64,000 nt of DNA from Desulfopila sp. IMCC35006 (GCF_005116645.1 NZ_SWCM01000017.1:17446-81445); one strand, 5' to 3'; shown: positions 54,410 to 63,863, counted from the first letter of the stretch. Notes: a model not told the origin generated them from the letters alone. Numbers and translations are program-made.

Positions 54410-55819
54410 GTGACCAAAAGAGACGAGCATAATCCCAGTCGCTGGTTGATTTTAGCACTGGTGATGACCGGGGTCTTTTTGTCCACCATGGACAGCGGCA
54501 TGATCAATGTGGCTCTGCCGACCATCATGCGCGCCTTTGGTCTCAACTTGGAGTATGCCGCTTTTGTCATCACTTTTTATCTGCTCACCATAACCATTAC
54601 CCTGGTTTTCTGGGGCCGGTTGGCCGACCGGCTGGGCAGGGGCAATATCTATCTGGCGGGCATGACGCTTTTTTGCTTCGGGGCGCTGGCCTGCGCTTTT
54701 GCAGCACACTATGAATGGCTGTTATTCAGCCGGTTTATTCAGGCCCTTGGGGCATCGATGATGATGTCTTCGGGACCGGCAATAATTAAAACAGTCTTTC
54801 CCGCCGATCAACTCGGTCGAAGTCTCGGCCTGGTCGGGATCGCCACGGCCTGCGGCTTGCTGACCGGACCTCTGGTCAGCGGGCTGTTGCTCAGCCTCTA
54901 TTCCTGGCGGGCAATTTTTTTGATCACCCTGCCGGTTGGTTTTCTCACGGTTGTGCTGGGCAGATTTTACCTGCTCGAGAGGCTGCACCAGGCAGATGCC
55001 AAACCGTCTCTGCCGTTTGACTGGCAGGGGAGCGGCTGCTGGGTGGTCATGGTGATTCTCGGCGTCTTCATCTTTCACCGGTTCGATCGGTTCCTCCGGT
55101 TCGACAACATCCTGTTTATGGTGAGTTTTATAACACTCATCTATCTTTTTATCCGCATCGAAAAAAAAGCCGGCAATCCGATTTTACCGGTGGCTCTATT
55201 TAGCAGGAAGTACTACTGGACCGGTGTGGCCACGGCGGCGATTTCCTTTGCCGTTTTATTTACCGTTCTGGCCATTATTCCATTTTATCTGGAATATATC
55301 TTTTCCTACCAAGCCGACAAGGTGGGCCGGATGATGATGGCTGTTCCGGCGACGATCGTGGTTTTATCGCCGTTATCCGGATGGCTGTACGATAAGATCG
55401 GCGCACGATATCTGACCACCGGCGGGTTGATTTTGAGCGGTGGCGCTCTCTTGAGTCTGGCCTGGCTGGCAACCGACAGCTCGTCGATGGAAATTGCTCT
55501 GAAACTGGCCCTGCTCGGGGCTGGACAATCTATATTTTTGTCGCCCAACAGCGCATCCGTATTATCGAGGGTAAGCGAAGAGTATGTTGGCATTACCTCG
55601 GGAATTCTGGCCACCGCCAGAAACCTCGGCATGGTCATTGGGGCGACACTAGCGGCGGCACTTTTTTCCTGGTGGTATAGTTTTTTTAGCGGTGGAGGGA
55701 CACTGGTGCACTATTCTGCAGCGGAGAGCGGAAGCTTTATGCTGGCGCTGCGAGTGACTTTTGTTTTGACTGCCCTTTTGTCATTCTCAGGATGTTTGCT
55801 TTCCGCTGGTCGACGGTGA
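54410..55819 (+). CDS. MFS transporter, DHA2 (EmrB/QacA-like) family
   Basis: A 469-residue major facilitator with 12-14 hydrophobic helices. Motif A is WGRLADRLGRGNIYLAG in the loop between helices 2 and 3. Motif C-like glycine/proline features lie in helix 5 (GIATACGLLTGPLVSGLL). These mark drug/H+ antiporters of the DHA2 group, but no EmrA-like partner gene is adjacent. The GTG start has GGGAG seven bases upstream. The 3' end overlaps the convergent kinase gene by 33 bases. Confidence 0.88.
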   Translation: MTKRDEHNPSRWLILALVMTGVFLSTMDSGMINVALPTIMRAFGLNLEYAAFVITFYLLTITITLVFWGRLADRLGRGNIYLAGMTLFCFGALACAFAAHYEWLLFSRFIQALGASMMMSSGPAIIKTVFPADQLGRSLGLVGIATACGLLTGPLVSGLLLSLYSWRAIFLITLPVGFLTVVLGRFYLLERLHQADAKPSLPFDWQGSGCWVVMVILGVFIFHRFDRFLRFDNILFMVSFITLIYLFIRIEKKAGNPILPVALFSRKYYWTGVATAAISFAVLFTVLAIIPFYLEYIFSYQADKVGRMMMAVPATIVVLSPLSGWLYDKIGARYLTTGGLILSGGALLSLAWLATDSSSMEIALKLALLGAGQSIFLSPNSASVLSRVSEEYVGITSGILATARNLGMVIGATLAAALFSWWYSFFSGGGTLVHYSAAESGSFMLALRVTFVLTALLSFSGCLLSAGRR

Positions 55820-57649
55820 CGTCTTTGGCAGGCGAACGGTGGCCAACGTTCCACCGGTCGGGCCATCATGAATGGAGAAGGTCCCCCCATGGGCCTGGAC
55901 TATCTGTTCCACCAGGGCGAGGCCAATACCATTGCCGTATATTTTCGTCGTGAAAAAAGGATCTTTGACATGTGGCAGCGTTTCTGCAGGTATTCCCGGG
56001 CCGCTGTCGCTGAGCTGGATTGTGACAGACTGCTCATCTTCTTTGGCCTCGATGCGGAGGGTACCGCCATCCGGCATTGCCTCCAGGCTGTTTCTGATCA
56101 GATGGAGAAATACCTGGCGAATTTTATTTTCATCAACCATCAGTGACGGTCCCGGCCCATCAAGAGCGAGGGTATACTCTATATGCTGATTTTTCATGGT
56201 CAGATAAAAGACCATCACCGTCTTGCGGATCAGAGAAAAAAGCGGATGGACCCCAAGAATCAGCTCTGTATCCTCGACAAAACTGAACAGGTCCTCGAGT
56301 ATGATTTCAATCTTCGAAGATTCCTGGGTTATGATATTGAGGAAGTTGGAGATATAGGGATCGCTGGTTTTTTTGATCAGCAATCGAGAGGTGCCGCCAA
56401 TAGAGGTCAATGGGTTTCTAATCCCATGCAGGAGTTGGGCGGACATCTGGCCGATGGCCGCTGTCCGTTCGGCTTCAACGAGAAGGTCCTGGCTTCTTTC
56501 CAGTTCCTGGGTGACAAGCTCAAGGGCGGCTATTTTTTCCGCCATTTCGGCATACAGATGGCTGTGCTCAATGGCCAGGCTCGCATGACTGGCAAAAATC
56601 TCCAGGGCGTTAATGTCTTCTCCGGTGATTGGCGCTCCCGTCACAAAATTATCGACGATCATGACGCCCAACGCTTTACTTGGCGAATAGAGAGGGACAA
56701 CGACGAATGTGGATTCGCCAAAAGTGCGGAGAAAATCCTCAGGAATCCGGTAGCCTTCAGCGACGCCGTCTTGCACCAATATTGGTCGTTTCAATCGACT
56801 GGCATGGAGCAGCACATGGTCTTCTTCTCTGGTGGATATCCTCAGGGTGTGGATGATTCTGTTTACCTCGACATCTTCCTTGCTGTTTTTTTTCTGGATG
56901 GTGGCAAGGATATCATCGAGCTGTAGGCCCTTTTCCTTTATTGAGCTCCATACTTGTCCGGCATGTTCTCTGGAGGCAGGCCCGATGGCCATTTTGCCCT
57001 CAAGATAATTGCCGTCTTTACTGTACAATGCCAGAAATGCCCGGTTGAAACGCAGGCCGTCGTTGGACGTTATGCCAACGAGGATAGCCTGCAGAATGCC
57101 CTGCAGTTCAACGGTATTGAGGTAGGCAGTATTCATCTTCAGGGTAAGATGATGCAGGAACCGCATCCGGGCGTTGGTTTTTTCGAGCTCCTGCTGGAAG
57201 AGACGATTGTTGATGGCCATACGCCTTTTCTGCAAGGTATTCTGTACGGTGTAACTCAGCTGGTTGACGCCTATTGGTTTGGTCAGGTAATCGTCAGCCC
57301 CCTGGCGCAGACAGTCAAGGGCGACGGTGATATCGGTGGTCCCGGTGATCATGATAATTCCGAGGTCGGGATGACTTGCGGCAATATCCTTTAAGACCTC
57401 ACAGCCGTTTTGATCAGGCAGGCCGATGTCTAGGAGAACCAGGGCAATGTTTTCCGTGGCCATAAGTTGGTAGAACCGGCTGGCGCTGCCGGCAGAGACA
57501 ACGGAAAAGCCGATATTGGTGAGATAATGCGAGAGTAGCAGGATAATTTCCGAGGAATCGTCAACGACCGCGACAACCTCTCCAGGTGAAAGCAGTTCTG
57601 AGATGGAAAGTGATGAGACGGAATTTTGCGGGAGAAGGATTTCAACCAT
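55787..57649 (-). CDS. Receiver-GAF-histidine kinase hybrid
   Basis: A 620-residue soluble signalling protein. An N-terminal receiver domain has phospho-acceptor D74 (LLDIGLPDQNG) and the conserved TKPI. A coiled linker and GAF domain (about 170-370) follow, with HisKA around H408 (QLLHGIRNPLTSIGG) and a C-terminal HATPase_c (NSLEAMPDGGTL, SDSGPGIP, GNGIGLALV). There is no membrane segment, so it likely receives a phosphoryl group on the receiver to modulate its own kinase. No output regulator is adjacent. It is divergent from the dinG-like helicase gene. Confidence 0.9.
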   Translation of the reverse strand: MVEILLPQNSVSSLSISELLSPGEVVAVVDDSSEIILLLSHYLTNIGFSVVSAGSASRFYQLMATENIALVLLDIGLPDQNGCEVLKDIAASHPDLGIIMITGTTDITVALDCLRQGADDYLTKPIGVNQLSYTVQNTLQKRRMAINNRLFQQELEKTNARMRFLHHLTLKMNTAYLNTVELQGILQAILVGITSNDGLRFNRAFLALYSKDGNYLEGKMAIGPASREHAGQVWSSIKEKGLQLDDILATIQKKNSKEDVEVNRIIHTLRISTREEDHVLLHASRLKRPILVQDGVAEGYRIPEDFLRTFGESTFVVVPLYSPSKALGVMIVDNFVTGAPITGEDINALEIFASHASLAIEHSHLYAEMAEKIAALELVTQELERSQDLLVEAERTAAIGQMSAQLLHGIRNPLTSIGGTSRLLIKKTSDPYISNFLNIITQESSKIEIILEDLFSFVEDTELILGVHPLFSLIRKTVMVFYLTMKNQHIEYTLALDGPGPSLMVDENKIRQVFLHLIRNSLEAMPDGGTLRIEAKEDEQSVTIQLSDSGPGIPAETLPHVKDPFFTTKIYGNGIGLALVEQIVQAHGGTFSIHDGPTGGTLATVRLPKTSPSTSGKQTS

Positions 57650-57856
57650 ATCAATAATTCCAGGAAAAATGTCAACAACTCAAAAGAAATAAGAACCCTT
57701 ACCGTTTTAGCACAAAAGGTTGTTCCTCTGCAAAAGTAATCCTCTCTTGTGGAAGTTTTTTTGGCTTCAAGCCAGAGAAATATGCTAAAATCGTCTTACA
57801 GCGCCAGAAATTCTGTTGTATAGTGCGTTTTCACTTAACGGAGCAGTTCTCACACA

Positions 57857-59860
57857 ATGACGCAATTGACAGAAATTTTTGGACCGGGAGGGCGGCTGGC
57901 AGGGAATCTTGCAAACTTTGAACCCAGGGACGGCCAGCATGCGATGGCTGAGGCCGTGGCTGATGTTCTTCTCCTGGACGCACCTGAAAGACAAGACCAC
58001 GACGGACCTCAAGCGCGAGTTCTTCTCATCGAGGCGGAAACAGGCATCGGCAAGACCTTGGCCTATTTAATTCCGGCAGCATTGTCTGGAAAAAGAGTGG
58101 TAATTTCTACGGCTACTCTGAACCTGCAGGATCAGATCATTAATAAAGACCTTCCTCTGGTTGAAAAAGTTTTAGATGAAAAAATTGCTGCCCTTTGCAT
58201 AAAGGGTCGAGAAAACTATCTTTGTCAGTACCGCTGGTATCAGTATCGTTCCAATCCTCAGCTTTCCCTGGTCGATGATCCCTGGGTAGAACAGATAGAC
58301 ACCTGGCTGAAAAAGACTGCAACCGGCGATAGGGCGGAACTCGGCTGGTTGAGTAAAAAAGCCGGATTGTGGTCGAAAATAGCCTCCCAATCCAATCATT
58401 GTCTGGGGGCGGACTGTCCTGAAGCGGCCGGCTGTTTTATCAGTCAACTGAGGAAAAGAGCCGGAAAGGCACGGTTGCTTATAGTCAATCATCACCTCTT
58501 CTTTTCTGATCTGGCCCTGCGAAAATCCGGCTTTGGCGAAATTTTGCCTCGCTACGAAGCGGTCATCTTCGACGAGGCCCACCACCTGGAAAACGTCGCT
58601 TCGACCTTTTTCGGCAAGAGCTTCAGTCACTATCAGCTGATTGACCTGCTGGGGGATATAGAACGTCAGGCAAAGCTCGACCTGCCTCCGGAAATGATCG
58701 ACACTTTGCTGCCGTCGGTGCATGGATTAAAAATGCGCCTTGATGGTTTTGGACGATTTTTCCCGGTACAAACGGGACGATTTTTTCTGCAGACTCTGAT
58801 AAAGGATCAGACCGAGACGGTATGGCGAGAACAAGTGGAACTTCTTTCCGCAGGCATAACCGGGCTTGCTGACCGGCTGGTGGATTGTACGGCTTTTGGC
58901 GACGGCTGGAGCGGACTTATCAAAAGGGCCGGGGAGCAGAACGATAAATTGCGTGACATCGCCCTTTTTTTCGACAACAATGACCATAAATATGTCCATT
59001 GGTATGAGAAAAGAGACCGAACCGTACTTCTATCGGCTACACCGATTGAGGTCGCCGATGAGCTGCAGAAGAATCTTTACGCCACCGTCGATGCCTGCAT
59101 ACTAACCTCGGCCACACTCTCCTCCGGTGGATCTTTTTCCTATATCAAAGAACGACTGGGACTTAAAGAAGATGTGCGTGACTTGCAGTTCAGTTCGCCT
59201 TTTGACTATCGCCATCGCACGCTGCTCTATGTCCCGGAGACGAGTTTTCCGGAGCCGACGCACCAGGATTTTCTCCCCTGTATCGGGGATCGTGTTTTAC
59301 AGATATTGCGTTTAAGCGAGGGACGTGCTCTGGTCCTCTGCACCAGTTTTAAGGGGATGGATTCGCTGGCTGCATTTCTGGAAGGAGCTCTTGATTACCC
59401 GGTTTTAGTGCAGGGCAGGGCTTCGCGCAATGCTCTGCTCAACAGTTTCCGGGAAGAGACCCACTCCGTGCTGCTGGCGGTGGCCAGTTTCTGGGAGGGA
59501 GTCGATGTCGTCGGCGAGTCCCTCAGCTGTGTTATTATTGAGAAGTTGCCATTTGAGGTGCCCAGTGACCCCGTCATCCAGGCCCGCATAGATCGAATAA
59601 AAGAAGAAGGTGGCAAACCATTTTTTGACTTTCAGGTACCCCGGGCTATCCTGACATTGCGCCAGGGAGTTGGGCGATTGATGCGGTCGGTTACCGACAG
59701 AGGAGTGATCGCCATTATGGATGTCCGCCTTTTTAAAAAAGGGTATGGACGGGTCTTCCTGAAGAGCCTGCCGGCATCGCCTGTTACGCGGAACATGGTT
59801 GATATTGCTAATTTTTATGCTGAGAATGCTCATGCTGAACGTACAGAGGGTGATGAATAG
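57857..59860 (+). CDS. DinG-like ATP-dependent DNA helicase
   Basis: A 667-residue superfamily 2 helicase of the XPD/DinG group. Walker A is AETGIGKTLAYLIPA, motif II is FDEAHHLENV, and the C-terminal motifs include ASFWEGVDVVGESLS and QGVGRLMRSVTDRG. Fe-S ligand Cys candidates are in ENYLCQYRW, NHCLGADCPEAAGCF and neighbours. It should unwind 5'-3', for example R-loops or damaged forks. The polyprenyl synthase gene starts directly after its stop codon, so the two are cotranscribed. Confidence 0.9.
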   Translation: MTQLTEIFGPGGRLAGNLANFEPRDGQHAMAEAVADVLLLDAPERQDHDGPQARVLLIEAETGIGKTLAYLIPAALSGKRVVISTATLNLQDQIINKDLPLVEKVLDEKIAALCIKGRENYLCQYRWYQYRSNPQLSLVDDPWVEQIDTWLKKTATGDRAELGWLSKKAGLWSKIASQSNHCLGADCPEAAGCFISQLRKRAGKARLLIVNHHLFFSDLALRKSGFGEILPRYEAVIFDEAHHLENVASTFFGKSFSHYQLIDLLGDIERQAKLDLPPEMIDTLLPSVHGLKMRLDGFGRFFPVQTGRFFLQTLIKDQTETVWREQVELLSAGITGLADRLVDCTAFGDGWSGLIKRAGEQNDKLRDIALFFDNNDHKYVHWYEKRDRTVLLSATPIEVADELQKNLYATVDACILTSATLSSGGSFSYIKERLGLKEDVRDLQFSSPFDYRHRTLLYVPETSFPEPTHQDFLPCIGDRVLQILRLSEGRALVLCTSFKGMDSLAAFLEGALDYPVLVQGRASRNALLNSFREETHSVLLAVASFWEGVDVVGESLSCVIIEKLPFEVPSDPVIQARIDRIKEEGGKPFFDFQVPRAILTLRQGVGRLMRSVTDRGVIAIMDVRLFKKGYGRVFLKSLPASPVTRNMVDIANFYAENAHAERTEGDE

Positions 59861-60868
59861 ATGGCAAATGTAGCCCTGTCGGAAATGCTCCTTGCTGCGG
59901 TAAAACAAGAAGCTGAAAAAATCAATGCATCCATGCGGGCCGATCTTGCCCGATTGACGCCTGATATGGATGAGCTGCTGATTGAGGTACTGAATTACGG
60001 TCTTTTCAATGGAGGAAAGCGGATTCGTCCTCTGCTCGTGGTCGTTGCTTCGCGGCTGTGCGGCAGAAAGGATGAGGAAGCGTATCAACTGGGGGGAGCA
60101 TTTGAGTACCTTCATGCAGCAACTCTTTTTCATGATGATATTATCGATCAATCGGTTACGCGACGAGGCAAACTGTCCGTCTACCAGAAATTCGGCACCA
60201 TAGCGGCTATCCTTGCCGGCGATTTTCTGCATGCACTGGCTATGGCTACCGTGGGCAGATTTTCAGGCCAGGCTGGTTTGGATGTTTTTTGCAGGGCCAC
60301 TACCGGTATGGTCGATGGTGAGTTTATGCAGCTCAGAAATACCAAACGACATAATCTGTCCGAGCTGGATTATTATGAGGCGATTATGGGCAAGACCGGA
60401 CTGCTCATTTCAGCTGCCTGCGAAGTAGGGGCGCTGTTCGGAGGCGGTGATGTCCGGAGAGTCGCGGCGCTGCGGGAATATGGCGTTCATCTGGGTTGTG
60501 CCTACCAGATTATTGACGATCTCCTGGATTACCAGGGGGATCCCGCCAAAACAGGGAAGGCTGTAGGTAACGACCTGGCCGAAGGTAAAATGACACTGCC
60601 GTTGATCCTGGCGCTCAATAAGGCGTCTTCTGCAGACCGTACCCGTATAATGCAAATATTAGGCGACGATGTCGATAGATCGTTATGCATCGAAGAGGTC
60701 TGTACTCTTATTGCGAAATACAACGGCTTTGCTGCAGCCAGGAAAAAAGCCGAAGATGCCGTTGCGGGTGCATCTGCTATGCTTGCGGTCTTTACCGATA
60801 AAAATGTCGCATTTGAGCGGGACTTGCTGGAAGGACTTGCCCGCTATGTCCTTACTCGAGAAAAATAG
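59861..60868 (+). CDS. Polyprenyl diphosphate synthase
   Basis: A 335-residue trans-isoprenyl diphosphate synthase. The two aspartate-rich motifs are FHDDIIDQSV (FARM) and IDDLLDYQGD (SARM), with GGKRIRPLL at the N-terminus. It condenses isopentenyl units; the FARM context and length suit a long-chain (quinone side chain) enzyme such as IspB or HepT-like, but chain length is not certain. The ATG abuts the TAG of the dinG-like gene. Confidence 0.93.
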   Translation: MANVALSEMLLAAVKQEAEKINASMRADLARLTPDMDELLIEVLNYGLFNGGKRIRPLLVVVASRLCGRKDEEAYQLGGAFEYLHAATLFHDDIIDQSVTRRGKLSVYQKFGTIAAILAGDFLHALAMATVGRFSGQAGLDVFCRATTGMVDGEFMQLRNTKRHNLSELDYYEAIMGKTGLLISAACEVGALFGGGDVRRVAALREYGVHLGCAYQIIDDLLDYQGDPAKTGKAVGNDLAEGKMTLPLILALNKASSADRTRIMQILGDDVDRSLCIEEVCTLIAKYNGFAAARKKAEDAVAGASAMLAVFTDKNVAFERDLLEGLARYVLTREK

Positions 60869-60923
60869 AGGCGCTTGTCGGGGGGCAGGTCAGTTAATCA
60901 CCATAAATTAGAAACACTTCTGT

Positions 60924-61091
60924 ATGCTATTTGGTAAGAAAAAAGTAACTCGAAAAAAAAGAGCAACAAAGAAAAGACCGGCTGCCGGCAGCATAATTCG
61001 ATTGTGTTCCCTGCTTTTGCTGTTCCTTGTCCTGATTTTTTCGGTCTGCACCGCGGGCTATGTCATTTTCTTTCAGACAGTGCTGGTGTAG
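60924..61091 (+). CDS. Tiny single-pass membrane protein
   Basis: A 55-residue reading frame: a very basic N-terminus (GKKKVTRKKRATKKRP) followed by one hydrophobic helix (LCSLLLLFLVLIFSVCTAGYVIFF) and a stop. It is the third gene in line after dinG-like and polyprenyl synthase genes. It has coding-like codon use but no strong ribosome-binding site. It could instead be the remnant N-terminus of a longer membrane-anchored protein, for instance a divergent polysaccharide deacetylase. Confidence 0.5.
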   Translation: MLFGKKKVTRKKRATKKRPAAGSIIRLCSLLLLFLVLIFSVCTAGYVIFFQTVLV

Positions 61092-61134
61092 CCGCTACAG
61101 CCGGGCATTGGATATAAATAATGTTTGATTATCT

Positions 61135-61169
61135 CCACTGGTTCCCATGTGCCACATGGGAACCAGTGG
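61135..61169. repeat. Perfect 17-bp palindrome
   Basis: CCACTGGTTCCCATGTG (61135-61151) and its exact complement (61153-61169) are separated by a single base. No T-run follows on either strand, so it is not a classical terminator. Confidence 0.75.
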
Positions 61170-61195
61170 AAAATTTATAAAAAGTCCAATTTCGA

Positions 61196-61323
61196 GATGG
61201 CTAAGTAAAAATCTTGATATCCGAGGCGTAGCTTTTTTGGCTGGCTCCCGACTATACAAGTAGTATGTCGGGAGTCAGCCAAAAAAATACAACGAAGGAG
61301 ATCGGGATTTTTACGACGCCATC
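61196..61323. repeat. Long nested palindrome overlapping the end of the AICAR transformylase gene
   Basis: Outer arms at 61196-61222 and 61297-61323 pair over 27 bases with a few mismatches (gatggc, taaaaatc blocks). Inner arms of 20 bases at 61233-61252 and 61267-61286 (ttttttggct/agccaaaaaa) pair with one mismatch. The right outer arm contains the first two bases of the complement of the TGA stop of the gene at 61322. In my recollection similar gatggc...taaaaatc repeats are dispersed in Desulfobacterota; this is not checked. Confidence 0.7.
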
Positions 61324-62611
61324 AGTGTTTGAAGGATCTCTGGCCGGTAAACATCATAGCCACTTGAGGATCTGCCTCGTTACACGCCTGGATGCATTCG
61401 AAATCGCGTAAAGAACCACCGGCCTGGAGAATGGCTGAGATGCCTTGGGCAATACCCACATCCGCCCCGTCTCTGAAAGGAAAGAAGGCATCGGAAATCA
61501 TTACCGACCCGGGAAGATTCGCCCGTTCCTGTTTCACCTGCGCATCAATCGCCTCTTTTTCTCCCCGATCTCTCTCTCCCTTGCGGATTGCAAGTTCAAG
61601 ATCCGCATAGCCAATACCATGAGTGTCAAAGCAGAGGATATCGGCATACTTTATATATGCCTTATGTACGGCAATTGCGGCGACCCCGACCCTGTCCTGT
61701 TCTCCCGTGCCAATGCCGACGGTGCATCCGTCTTTGACGTACAGTACCGAATTGGAGGTCACACCGTGTTCAACCGCCCAGCCGAAGATCATGTCGTCTA
61801 TTTCGGCTTGCGTCGGTTGCCGGTCACATTTGTATTCCTGGCCCTTCCATGTGGCGCTTGCCGCAGTAAGGTTGTCGATGCTGCGAATAGAATTGACCGC
61901 TGATTGCTGGACAATGATACCGCCGTCGATTAGGCTTTTGAAATCGACAAAGCGGAATTTTTCAAAATCGGCAAGACGGGAGATATCGGCGATTTTCACG
62001 ATTCGCAAATTTTTCAGTTTGCCTAATATTTCCAGGGTGCCGTCGGCAAATTCCGGGGCGCAGACTACTTCAAGATAATTCTTTACCAGCAGTTCAGCGG
62101 TATCAATGTCGCAGGTCCGGTTTAACACAACTGCACCACCAAAGGCGGCAATGCGGTCTGCGCGCAGGGCACGGTTGAAGGCCGTGGCCAGATCGTCTCC
62201 ATAGGCCGCCCCGCAGGGATTATTATGTTTAAGGATAACCGACGCCGGTTTATCCATCAGGTATTTGATAATATTCAACCCGTTGTCTATATCGGTAAGA
62301 TTTATTTTTCCGGGGTGTTTCCCAACCTGCAGCATATCTTCAACAGTGATTGCCGAAACCAGACCATTGCCCGGTTCGATAAAATGGCAGCCGCCAAGGG
62401 TGAGATTGCCGTTGACGAGTTCGTAGAGGGCGGCCTCCTGGTCTGGGTTTTCGCCGTAACGTACACCACGTTCGTCAATGGTTCCGTCTTCGAGGCGTAT
62501 CTTCCAGGTTTTTTTGTTATATGTGAGTTGTTGATCACCAAAAGAAATGGTCATCTGCATCGGAAAACTATCTCCCAGGATAGATGAATACATTTTCTTT
62601 AAATCAGCCAT
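61322..62611 (-). CDS. Stand-alone AICAR transformylase (PurH C-terminal type)
   Basis: A 429-residue enzyme that formylates AICAR with 10-formyl-THF in purine synthesis. Catalytic motif KHNNPCG is present, with AFGGAVVLN, SDAFFPFRDG and the C-terminal FTGQRSFKH. Bifunctional PurH (about 510-530 residues) also has an N-terminal IMP cyclohydrolase (MGS-like) domain, which is absent here. IMP cyclohydrolase must be encoded elsewhere. The stop codon lies in a long palindrome. Confidence 0.9.
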   Translation of the reverse strand: MADLKKMYSSILGDSFPMQMTISFGDQQLTYNKKTWKIRLEDGTIDERGVRYGENPDQEAALYELVNGNLTLGGCHFIEPGNGLVSAITVEDMLQVGKHPGKINLTDIDNGLNIIKYLMDKPASVILKHNNPCGAAYGDDLATAFNRALRADRIAAFGGAVVLNRTCDIDTAELLVKNYLEVVCAPEFADGTLEILGKLKNLRIVKIADISRLADFEKFRFVDFKSLIDGGIIVQQSAVNSIRSIDNLTAASATWKGQEYKCDRQPTQAEIDDMIFGWAVEHGVTSNSVLYVKDGCTVGIGTGEQDRVGVAAIAVHKAYIKYADILCFDTHGIGYADLELAIRKGERDRGEKEAIDAQVKQERANLPGSVMISDAFFPFRDGADVGIAQGISAILQAGGSLRDFECIQACNEADPQVAMMFTGQRSFKH

Positions 62612-62689
62612 GGTTAATCTCCCTTGAATTTTGCAGAGCTTTTGCTCACTTTATGCACGCTTTATATCAGGTGTGGAAAGCTTGGGGGC

Positions 62690-63700
62690 TCAGGTTTTGC
62701 TGAATGGAGGCAATATTGTACCAGCAGCAACGGTAGTGCCGGACAAACAGCTATAAGGACCAATAGTTACGTTATTCGCTATGTTGCAGTCTTGTAATAG
62801 AGTCCCCTGGCCGATTCTGCAAGAGTGCCCAATCCTGCTCCCAGCGGAAATACTGACAAGGGGTTCAAGGAGAGTATCTCTTTCAATGCTGGATTCAGGG
62901 GATACGGTAACTGTTTGAGGATTATTTATGGTAACACCTTGCAGCATCAATGTTCGATTTCTGCGCATCTGCAATTCATTTTGTGCGCCTGCCAACTCGA
63001 TTCGGGAATTGACGCCAAGGACATCGACAGGGGATTGCGCGAGATATTTTTCCACGGCAAGGTTATCTTCCACCGCGAGTTTGACTATATCAGTAAGATA
63101 CACCTCGCCCTGGCTGTTATCGGTACCGACCTTTTTTAAGGATGAAAAGAGAAAATCTTTGTCGACACAGTATATCCCCGCATTGATTTCCTTTATCCGG
63201 CGTTGTTCTGCGGTCGCGTCTTTTTGTTCAACAATACCCTGTATTTTATTATTCGTATCACTGACGATACGGCCGTAGTTAGTGGGGTTGTCGAGAACAG
63301 TAGTCATCAGGGTGAGCTTTGCCCCACTTTTTTGGTGGCAGGCGTACATTTCCTGTAATGTCTCAGCTTGAATAAGCGGCGTGTCACCGCATAGGATCAT
63401 TACTGTGTCCGCTTCTTCACTCAGAGCCTGTTCCGCAACGAGGACCGCATGACCTGTACCGAGCTGCTCTTTTTGCACGACGCAGGTAACTGAGAAAGAT
63501 ACCAGCGATTGTTCGACTTCATCCTTCTGATGGCCGATAATAATAACAGTCTGTAAAGAATGCAGGGGCAGCGTCGCGTTAATTACATGGTGGATCATTG
63601 GTGCATAAAAGACTTCGTGCAACACTTTGGCTTTGTCTGATTTCATTCGCGTGCCTTTTCCGGCTGCCAGAATGATGACTGAAAGGGAAGGGGATGTCAT
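62690..63700 (-). CDS. GlmU-like UDP-N-acetylglucosamine pyrophosphorylase, short form
   Basis: A 336-residue protein. The N-terminal nucleotidyltransferase domain (AAGKGTRMKSDKAKVLHEV, GTGHAVL, LCGDTPLI) is complete and would make UDP-GlcNAc from GlcNAc-1-P. The C-terminus has only a short left-handed beta-helix (SAGSRIGHSCRIGQG, NNVTIGPYSCL) and stops about 120 residues before normal GlmU. The acetyltransferase active site is missing. It is downstream of the rRNA operon with its own probable promoter. Confidence 0.88.
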   Translation of the reverse strand: MTSPSLSVIILAAGKGTRMKSDKAKVLHEVFYAPMIHHVINATLPLHSLQTVIIIGHQKDEVEQSLVSFSVTCVVQKEQLGTGHAVLVAEQALSEEADTVMILCGDTPLIQAETLQEMYACHQKSGAKLTLMTTVLDNPTNYGRIVSDTNNKIQGIVEQKDATAEQRRIKEINAGIYCVDKDFLFSSLKKVGTDNSQGEVYLTDIVKLAVEDNLAVEKYLAQSPVDVLGVNSRIELAGAQNELQMRRNRTLMLQGVTINNPQTVTVSPESSIERDTLLEPLVSISAGSRIGHSCRIGQGTLLQDCNIANNVTIGPYSCLSGTTVAAGTILPPFSKT

Positions 63701-63817
63701 GCGGGTTCACGTGAGTTGAGGTAATTCTCCCGGATGCAACCATACAAGAGAAATAGTGATCAATACAGATGCCAAAAATAAACCATCAGAAAAAGGAGAT
63801 CTCCAAAGTAATAAAAG

Positions 63818-63846
63818 TATATATAAAAAAAGATATCTCTTGGCAA
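63818..63846 (-). promoter_or_regulatory. Probable promoter of the GlmU-like gene
   Basis: On the minus strand TTGCCA (63841-63846) and TATATA (63818-63823) are 17 bases apart. They lie just after the rRNA terminator and about 120 bases before the start codon. Confidence 0.4.
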
Positions 63847-63863
63847 GGTTCCTGTAGAACGAC

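Noticed and set aside
61135..61169. Transcription terminator of the dinG-polyprenyl synthase operon
   Set aside because: The palindrome has a 1-base centre and no T-run on either strand.
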